Of a DNA stretch of 64,000 nt, positions 56,464 through 64,000 are shown in pieces. The position numbers and the translations under genes were made by a program. Location of the stretch: contig JAJDZU010000024.1 of assembly GCA_022824495.1 (NCBI GenBank), positions 434,001 to 498,000 on the forward strand, written 5' to 3'. Below the pieces are notes generated by a model. The model saw nothing but the letters and a program-made list of their open reading frames with translations, did not search any database and was not told where the DNA came from. The DNA comes from Chloroflexota bacterium (lineage in GTDB: Bacteria > Chloroflexota > UBA11872). Position 1 is the first letter of the stretch. Each line of letters starts with the position of its first letter.

Positions 56464-56520
56464 TGGCGGCCCAGGACAGGCTTTCGTGTCGAATGTTCCA
56501 CGTGAAACATCGCAGCGGTC

Positions 56521-57987
56521 TCACGCGGATCTGGGGCGGTCGGGGAGAAACACGCGGGCAATGGAATCACCGCCAGTGTCATGCCAGCCGGAACCCGGTT
56601 GGCCCAATTGACGCGCAAGCGGCGAGGCGGTTTCGATTACCACGGCGTCAGGGTCGATTTCCATGAGTTTCTGGCGCCAATCCGACTCGAGACCTATGAC
56701 CGTGAGGTAGTCGCTGAGCGTTTCCGGCACGAAGAGGTCGAAGCGGCCATCGATGAACACAAGCGCATCCGGCCACAGGGCCCAGGTGAGGAACGCGCCC
56801 CAATGGTAGGTGCCGAAGATTCGCGTCGCTCCGGTGTCGGCGACGAGATCGCGTGCCGCGGCAGGCATGGGCACGACGGACGGGCCGTCGAGCGTGCGTG
56901 GGCTGATAGCGGCCGCAACGCCAATAGCCGTGGCCACTGTGAGCGCAGCGCCGGCGCGGACCGCCCATACGGGAAGAGTCGCTCGGGCGGTGGTGGTCGC
57001 CAACGGATGCGCCAGCAGAAGCGGCGCCAGCACGGCGGCGAAGGGCATGACCTTGCGCGTGCTATACCCGGCCGCCAGCACCACGATCAGCAGCCCCAGC
57101 ATGGCGGGCTCGACGCGAGATCGACGCAGGATCAGCAGCAGCCCCAGCAGGACGAGAAAGGCCGCGAAAAACCACCAGGTTTCGCTGAAAGCCGCGGGCG
57201 GACGCCAGTCGCTGTTGAAGCGACGAAACTCGCCGCCCCATTGAAAGAACGGCTGAGCCAGCAGACGCGGTCCTGACGGGTTAAGGGCCGGGGCGACGAC
57301 CGACAAGGCCGTGACGGCGGCCAAGGGTCCAAGTCGTGTGCGGGGACGCGGACCAATGAACGGCAGCCGGGACCGTGCCCAGAGAGCTTCGCAGAAGACG
57401 GCGCCGAGCAGGGCGAAGCCGATGGGGAACGACGCATGCACGTTGCCCCAGATGACGAACACGAGCGGCAGCAGCCACACCCAGCGGGAGCCGGTGCGCC
57501 GGTGATGCAACGCCAGGGCGGCGGCCAGAACGGCGGCCAGCAGTCCGAACGCCAGCGGACGGATACCCGCGAACGGAAAGAGCGGCAGGGATGCCGTAAC
57601 CAGACCGGCGGTTCGCATCCACGGGCCGACGCCGTGAGCGGCAAGTGTGCGTTCGAGCAGGCCCCAGATGAGAGCGTAGATGGCGGCTATGCCGAGGACC
57701 GCGGCTAGAACGCCGCCCTGGTCGATAAGTTGAAAAATGAACAGGGCGGGAAGCCACTCGTGGACTGTCCAGACCGCGGCCCCGGCGCTAAAAGTGAATG
57801 GATCGGGATAGGGGAGTTCACCCCGGCCGGCGATGTAGCGCCCGTTGTTGAGATGAACCCAGAGGTCGGCGTCCAGCGGCTGGGCGGCAGCCAGCGCGGC
57901 AATAGCCAATATCGCGGCGGGAGCCGCGCCTATGCGTTGACCGCCGCTGGCGGATACCGGCTCGGCGGCCTGAGACGGTGCAGGCAC
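56521..57987 (-). CDS. Polytopic membrane protein of unknown function (GT-C-like pattern)
   Basis: A 488-residue integral membrane protein with about ten helices. The beginning has LDADLWVHLNNGRYIAGRGELPYPDPFTFSAGAAVWTVHEWLPALF, a pattern shared by a family of bacterial membrane proteins with an Asp and His near the outer face. The last ~130 residues are soluble (RIFGTYHWGAFLTWALWPDALVFIDGRFDLF). The fold might be glycosyltransferase-C-like, but no catalytic motif is certain. GTG start at 57987. It follows a secreted hydrolase gene by 12 bases. Confidence 0.65.
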   Translation of the reverse strand: MPAPSQAAEPVSASGGQRIGAAPAAILAIAALAAAQPLDADLWVHLNNGRYIAGRGELPYPDPFTFSAGAAVWTVHEWLPALFIFQLIDQGGVLAAVLGIAAIYALIWGLLERTLAAHGVGPWMRTAGLVTASLPLFPFAGIRPLAFGLLAAVLAAALALHHRRTGSRWVWLLPLVFVIWGNVHASFPIGFALLGAVFCEALWARSRLPFIGPRPRTRLGPLAAVTALSVVAPALNPSGPRLLAQPFFQWGGEFRRFNSDWRPPAAFSETWWFFAAFLVLLGLLLILRRSRVEPAMLGLLIVVLAAGYSTRKVMPFAAVLAPLLLAHPLATTTARATLPVWAVRAGAALTVATAIGVAAAISPRTLDGPSVVPMPAAARDLVADTGATRIFGTYHWGAFLTWALWPDALVFIDGRFDLFVPETLSDYLTVIGLESDWRQKLMEIDPDAVVIETASPLARQLGQPGSGWHDTGGDSIARVFLPDRPRSA

Positions 57988-57999
57988 GGCCGGTGATTC

Positions 58000-58995
58000 C
58001 TAGCGCGATGTCGGCAGATTTCGCCGCAAGAACTCGGTGCTGTTGCGGACGACAGTCTGTGCGCTGGCGTTAAGCAAATGTCCCACACCGGGATAGAGGT
58101 AAAGGTCACTTGGCACGCCTGCCTCCCCCAGGGCCAGCCGGAGCTTTGATGCCCAGGCCGGGTTGACCGCGAGATCGTTTGCGCCTTGGTGAATGTCTAC
58201 AGGGCCCGTGAGTCGATCAAGGTAGTTCCCCGCGGATAGGGCCGCGCGCAGCTGGTCGCTCGAGCGGGACGTCGGAACGCGGTAGTAATCGGAGATATCG
58301 TCGATCCAGACGCTGAGTGGCGCCCATAGGGCAATCGGCCCAATCCAGGGGTCCACCACGCCGGCGCGGATCGCCAGTTCGCCGCCGAGGCTATGCCCCC
58401 AGATGCCTATGAGGCCTCGCTGGGCTTCCGGGAATTCGCGCGCCGCCGCCGCCAGGTTCAAGACGTCAATCACGAACTCAAGCCTGGCGCCGATGTTGAG
58501 CCGCATGTCGTCCTGGGAACCGCCGAGCCCTCGATAGTCGGTGGCAAGCGTCACAAAGCCGCGCCGCGACAGGGCGTCGGCCATGACACGCGTGCCCACA
58601 CCCGTGGCGTACTGACTTGGCAGCACGTAGCCGTGATTGAGCAGCGCGACCGGAAACGGCCCCTGACCGGTTGGGATCGTGGCCATTCCCGTGATGTGAA
58701 GCCCATCGGAGTCATAGCTCATCAGGTATGACGTGTAATCGTCGTGGCGCGCCGCCACCTTGTGCAGACGAATCTCAGAGGGCGAGAAGTTGCGGGCGCG
58801 CAGCGCGGGAATTGAGAGGGGCGAACCGCCGGGACTGCGGGCGTCGGGCTGCCCGACAAGGTTCCAGACGTCACAGCCGCTAACGGCCAGAGCGCTTGTG
58901 CCGGCGGCGGCCAGACCGAGGAGACGGCGACGGCCAAGGCCCGGTTGAGCGGTCGCCGTCGGGCGGGCTGACGGAATGAGCGCTCGCTTCTGCAT
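58000..58995 (-). CDS. Tat-type lipoprotein alpha/beta hydrolase
   Basis: A 331-residue hydrolase with a leader GRRRLLGLAAAGTSALAVSGC: a twin-arginine start and a lipobox with Cys41, so it should be exported folded and lipid-anchored. The catalytic set is Ser202 (GHSLGG), Asp274 (GANDLAVN) and His306 (GVGHLL). The layout suits a dienelactone hydrolase or S9-like esterase/peptidase. Substrate unknown. Upstream gene is plsX; the two are divided by 48 bases. Confidence 0.85.
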   Translation of the reverse strand: MQKRALIPSARPTATAQPGLGRRRLLGLAAAGTSALAVSGCDVWNLVGQPDARSPGGSPLSIPALRARNFSPSEIRLHKVAARHDDYTSYLMSYDSDGLHITGMATIPTGQGPFPVALLNHGYVLPSQYATGVGTRVMADALSRRGFVTLATDYRGLGGSQDDMRLNIGARLEFVIDVLNLAAAAREFPEAQRGLIGIWGHSLGGELAIRAGVVDPWIGPIALWAPLSVWIDDISDYYRVPTSRSSDQLRAALSAGNYLDRLTGPVDIHQGANDLAVNPAWASKLRLALGEAGVPSDLYLYPGVGHLLNASAQTVVRNSTEFLRRNLPTSR

Positions 58996-59043
58996 GGATA
59001 GAGGATTCCTCGGGCGCCTACGGCGGCGGCGGCTCCTGGCGTG

Positions 59044-60060
59044 CTACCGACTGACAGACGCCATTCCGTCCGCCACGCGTTCAACAAGACGGAACTCGAC
59101 GGCACGCGCCGCGGCGTGCAGAGCATTCTCAACCGCGACGGCATTGGAACGCCCGTGTCCAATGATGACAACACCGTTCACGCCGAGCAGCGGCGTGCCG
59201 CCATACTGAGCGTAGTCGGTGCGGCGCCGAACGGCGCGGAAGGCGGGATACATGAACGCCACGCCGGGCAAGGTGTACGGACGGCGGCGGACAGCGGTGC
59301 GTAATTCGCCGACCGCGAACTCGGCCGTGGCTTCGAAGGCCTTCAGGACGAGGTTGCCCGTGAAGCCGTCGCACACCGCGACATCGACGCTGCTATTGAA
59401 GAGCCCCCCCGGCTCAACGTTTCCGACGAAGTTGAGCGTCGACTCCGACAAGAGTTCGGCGGCGGCCAACGTGAGTGGACTGCCCTTCGTCGCCTCTTCG
59501 CCGATGCTGAGAACGCCGGTGCGGGGCTTCGAATTCCCCAGCAACTGCCGTGAGTAGACGGCCCCCATCAGGCCGAAGTCGCGCAAGTGCTCGGGGCGGG
59601 CCTCGGCATTGGCGCCAACGTCAATCAGCAGCGTTGGGGCTTCCCGGCCGGGTATGAGGACCGCGAGCCCAGGTCGGTCCACGCCTCGTGCACGCCCGAC
59701 CAACAGGACGCCGGCCGCCATGGTTGCGCCGGTGTTGCCCATGGATACGAGGGCCTGGGCCTCGCCCGCGCGCACAAGTTCAGCGCAGCGGCGGATCGAA
59801 GCGTCGGGAGTCGAACGTACGGCTTGGACGGGGTGTTCGCCCATACCGATGGTCGAAGGTCCGGATTCCAGTCGCCAGGCCGAGGGGTTCTCGCCGCCGT
59901 TCGACAGCAGGCCGCGCATGACGTCGACTTCGCCGACCAGAATCGCGCGTTGTCCAGTTGCACCGGCCCAGCGGACGGCGCCCTCGATGGTGGCTTCAGG
60001 TGCGCGGTCACCGCCCATGACGTCCAGCGCGATGACCGGTCCCTCGGCAGCGGCGGTCAT
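59044..60060 (-). CDS. plsX: Phosphate acyltransferase PlsX
   Basis: Converts acyl-ACP and phosphate to acyl-phosphate for phospholipid synthesis. The 338-residue protein has IALDVMGGDRAPEATIEGAVRW, LVSMGNTGATMAAGVLL, LIDVGANAEARPEHLRDFGLMG and NVEPGGLFNSSVDVAVCDGFTGNLVLKAFE, the standard landmarks. The matching PlsY is not in the window. Stop of gyrB lies 10 bases upstream of the ATG at 60060, so the two could be one transcript. Confidence 0.96.
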   Translation of the reverse strand: MTAAAEGPVIALDVMGGDRAPEATIEGAVRWAGATGQRAILVGEVDVMRGLLSNGGENPSAWRLESGPSTIGMGEHPVQAVRSTPDASIRRCAELVRAGEAQALVSMGNTGATMAAGVLLVGRARGVDRPGLAVLIPGREAPTLLIDVGANAEARPEHLRDFGLMGAVYSRQLLGNSKPRTGVLSIGEEATKGSPLTLAAAELLSESTLNFVGNVEPGGLFNSSVDVAVCDGFTGNLVLKAFEATAEFAVGELRTAVRRRPYTLPGVAFMYPAFRAVRRRTDYAQYGGTPLLGVNGVVIIGHGRSNAVAVENALHAAARAVEFRLVERVADGMASVSR

Positions 60061-60070
60061 GCGTGAATCG

Positions 60071-62306
<2,236 letters not shown>

Positions 62307-63374
62307 CTACTCGACAAATACTCCGTTTTGCTGCAGCAGCGCACCGTCGAGGTACAACGTGCTATCCGTGCGCAAATCCTTCACCATGTCCCAGTGAACC
62401 GCGGACTGGTTCTTACCGCCCGTGAACTCGTAGGCGCGTCCGACGGCCAGATGGACCGTACCGCCCATCTTTTCGTCGAAGAGGATGTTCTTGGTGTGGC
62501 GCTGGATGCCGTCGTTGGTCCCGATGCCGATTTCGCCAAGCCGGCGGGCGCCCGGGTCGGTATCGAGGATGGCGTTGAGAAACTCTTCGCCGCGTTCGGC
62601 TGCGGCTTCCACGATCAGGCCGTCCTTGAACGTAAGCGTGATGCCGTCCACCTGGCGGCCCTGGTAGATCGCCGGGAACTCGTAGCGGATGCGGCCGTTG
62701 ACGCTGTCTTCGATCGGGGCGGTGAAAATCTCGCCGTCGGGCATGTTCTTCTTGCCGTCGGCGGGTTCCCAGATGCGCCCTTCGGTCCGCAGGGTCAGGT
62801 CAGTGTCGGGGCCGACGATGCGTATTTCGGAGCCGGCTTCGAGCCGCGTCTTTAGCGAGGCGAGCTTGGCGGTCATTTCAGACCAGTCGATGTTGGTGGC
62901 GCCGTACAGGAAGTCGGCGTACTCGCTCAGCGACATCTCGGCCTCTTGGGCCAGGGCATTGGTGGGGTAGTCGCAGAGGACCCAGCGGACGTTCTCAATA
63001 ATCTGGTCCATGACCGGGCGCCGGGCAATCATGGTCTTGGCCAGTCTGGACGGGTCCACGTTGGCCAGGGCGCGGGTGTTCTCGGTAGCGCGGATCCGGA
63101 TCGCGACCTGGATGGAGTCCGCCTGGAACTTGGCGATCGGGTCCAGGAATTCGAGCTGCTCATTGCTGGCTTCGGACAGGAACACTTCCTGGGCTTCCTC
63201 GAATCCCACATTGAGCCGCGGGTGTCCGCCGGCCGCCAGCACGCGCCGGTAACAGGCCATCAGCAGCGGTTGGGCGTTGGCGGTGCCGTCGATGACGACC
63301 AGGTCGCCGGGCCCGACCTCGGTCGAGTGCTGCACTAGGATGTCGGCGAGCGTTTCCACGCGGGGGTCAGTCAC
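62307..63374 (-). CDS. M29-family aminopeptidase (AmpS/AmpT type)
   Basis: A 355-residue metalloaminopeptidase of the M29 family, which removes N-terminal residues in the cytoplasm. It begins DPRVETLADILVQHSTEVGPGDLVVIDG and has the family blocks FDEKMGGTVHLAVGRAYEFTGGKNQSAVHWDMVKDLR near the end, holding the metal ligands (Glu, His, His, Asp). Its length is slightly below the 370-410 norm. GTG start at 63374, with AGGG before it. Divergent from the Nudix gene. Confidence 0.9.
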   Translation of the reverse strand: MTDPRVETLADILVQHSTEVGPGDLVVIDGTANAQPLLMACYRRVLAAGGHPRLNVGFEEAQEVFLSEASNEQLEFLDPIAKFQADSIQVAIRIRATENTRALANVDPSRLAKTMIARRPVMDQIIENVRWVLCDYPTNALAQEAEMSLSEYADFLYGATNIDWSEMTAKLASLKTRLEAGSEIRIVGPDTDLTLRTEGRIWEPADGKKNMPDGEIFTAPIEDSVNGRIRYEFPAIYQGRQVDGITLTFKDGLIVEAAAERGEEFLNAILDTDPGARRLGEIGIGTNDGIQRHTKNILFDEKMGGTVHLAVGRAYEFTGGKNQSAVHWDMVKDLRTDSTLYLDGALLQQNGVFVE

Positions 63375-63508
63375 GAATCAGATCCCTAGGCGGTTTAAGG
63401 CGGAGATGAACCCATCCTCTTACGTCACCCCCGCACCTCTCAACCAAATGCCCGCACGGAGTCCGGTTGAAGCTGATCCAGGGCGACTCTCAACAGTCCG
63501 GGGCGGGT

Positions 63509-64000
63509 ATGCCTGATCTTCGGCCTTGGGAAATCCTGGAGTCGCGGACGGTTTCCAGCGACCGCTGGCTGACGCACACGCTGGAGCACGTCCGCCTGCC
63601 GAGCGGCTACGAGATCTCGGAATACCACGTCCTGAATCAGAACGACTTTTGCCTGATGGTGGCGGTGACGGCCACCGGCGAGGTACCGCTTGTGCGGCAG
63701 TACAAGCACGGCGCGCGCGATGTGGTGCTGGAGTTTCCCGCCGGTCTGGTTGAAGACGACGAGACGCCGGAGGCGGCGGCTGCCCGCGAACTGCTGGAGG
63801 AGACCGGCTTCGCGGGTCGGATGCACTGCGCGGGGACGCTGCTGACCGGTCCGTCTCGAAACCGCAATCTGGCGCATGTGTTCGTGATTCTGGACGCCGA
63901 GCAGGTTTGTGGGCCGGAGCCCGAGGAAACGGAACAGATCGAAGTGGTCATGACACCGCTCGCTCGATTGCCGGAGTTGATTGCCCAAGGAGCCATCCGT
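63509..64000 (+). CDS. Nudix hydrolase (3' end outside window)
   Basis: Open from the ATG at 63509 to the window edge (164 codons, no stop). The Nudix box is residues 79-101, G-LVEDD-E-TPEAAAA-REL-L-EE-TG-F, matching Gx5Ex7REUxEExGU. It is followed by TGPSRNRNLAHVFVILDAE. The N-terminal HTLEHVRLPSG block is the pattern of ADP-ribose/sugar-nucleotide pyrophosphatases. GGGGCGGG lies just before the start. It is divergent from the aminopeptidase, with a 134-base gap. Confidence 0.88.
   Translation, partial: MPDLRPWEILESRTVSSDRWLTHTLEHVRLPSGYEISEYHVLNQNDFCLMVAVTATGEVPLVRQYKHGARDVVLEFPAGLVEDDETPEAAAARELLEETGFAGRMHCAGTLLTGPSRNRNLAHVFVILDAEQVCGPEPEETEQIEVVMTPLARLPELIAQGAIR

Overview
The window is GC-rich (about 60-65% by eye) and almost fully coding. 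Many adjacent genes overlap by the 4-base NTGA stop/start type, and GTG or TTG starts are common. The gene content fits a free-living or symbiotic bacterium of the Chloroflexota (Dehalococcoidia/SAR202-like): pyrR-led pyrimidine operon, pyrG and purA side by side, groESL, LarA, an M29 aminopeptidase, two lactate/malate-type dehydrogenases, DUF971 and many glycosyltransferases. The phylum is an inference; no rRNA or marker phylogeny can be run here. I see no tRNA, rRNA, CRISPR array, prophage or insertion sequence.

Region 1 (1-19.1 kb, minus strand) is a surface-polysaccharide locus. In transcription order it holds an ABC-2 permease (Wzm-like), an ABC ATPase with a C-terminal glycan-binding part (Wzt-like), a GT2, a GT4, a GT39-like membrane protein, a Trm112-like zinc ribbon, a radical SAM/SPASM protein, three GT4 enzymes, a hexapeptide acyltransferase, a toroid/heparinase-like protein, another GT4 and a YfhO-like membrane protein cut by the window edge. 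The wzm and wzt genes are split by a plus-strand GyrI-like gene. A similar beta-sandwich module appears to be inserted in the GT2 and the GT4 and to end the Wzt protein. This is the most unusual feature of the window.

Region 2 (19.2-32.4 kb, plus strand) is nucleotide synthesis: a degenerate metallo-beta-lactamase-like protein, pyrG, purA, a cysteine-free peroxiredoxin-like protein, then a pyr operon pyrR-pyrB-(MBL-like)-pyrC-carA-carB-pyrK. It is preceded by a recognisable PyrR-binding hairpin and an intrinsic terminator, so PyrR attenuation is expected. pyrD, pyrE and pyrF are not in the window.

Region 3 (32.4-40.1 kb) has yqeC, then a GDP-deoxyhexose cassette (gmd, an RMD-like reductase, phosphomannomutase, a cupin), a flippase, another cupin and a threonine-synthase-like enzyme. 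The likely product is GDP-D-rhamnose for the glycans of region 1.

Region 4 (40.1-49.4 kb) covers stress and catabolism: a DksA-type zinc finger and Hsp20 behind a strong promoter with an HspR-like operator, then groES-groEL followed without a break by a PLP aminotransferase and two tandem Ldh-family dehydrogenases, an amidohydrolase and a LarA-type racemase.

Region 5 (49.6-64 kb) is mixed housekeeping: a Xer recombinase, purine nucleoside phosphorylase, a dolichol-phosphate-mannose-synthase-like GT2, a nucleotidyltransferase fused to a degenerate phosphomannomutase, DUF971, a nitrilase, a cobalamin adenosyltransferase, membrane and lipoprotein genes, plsX, gyrB, an M29 aminopeptidase and a 3'-truncated Nudix hydrolase.
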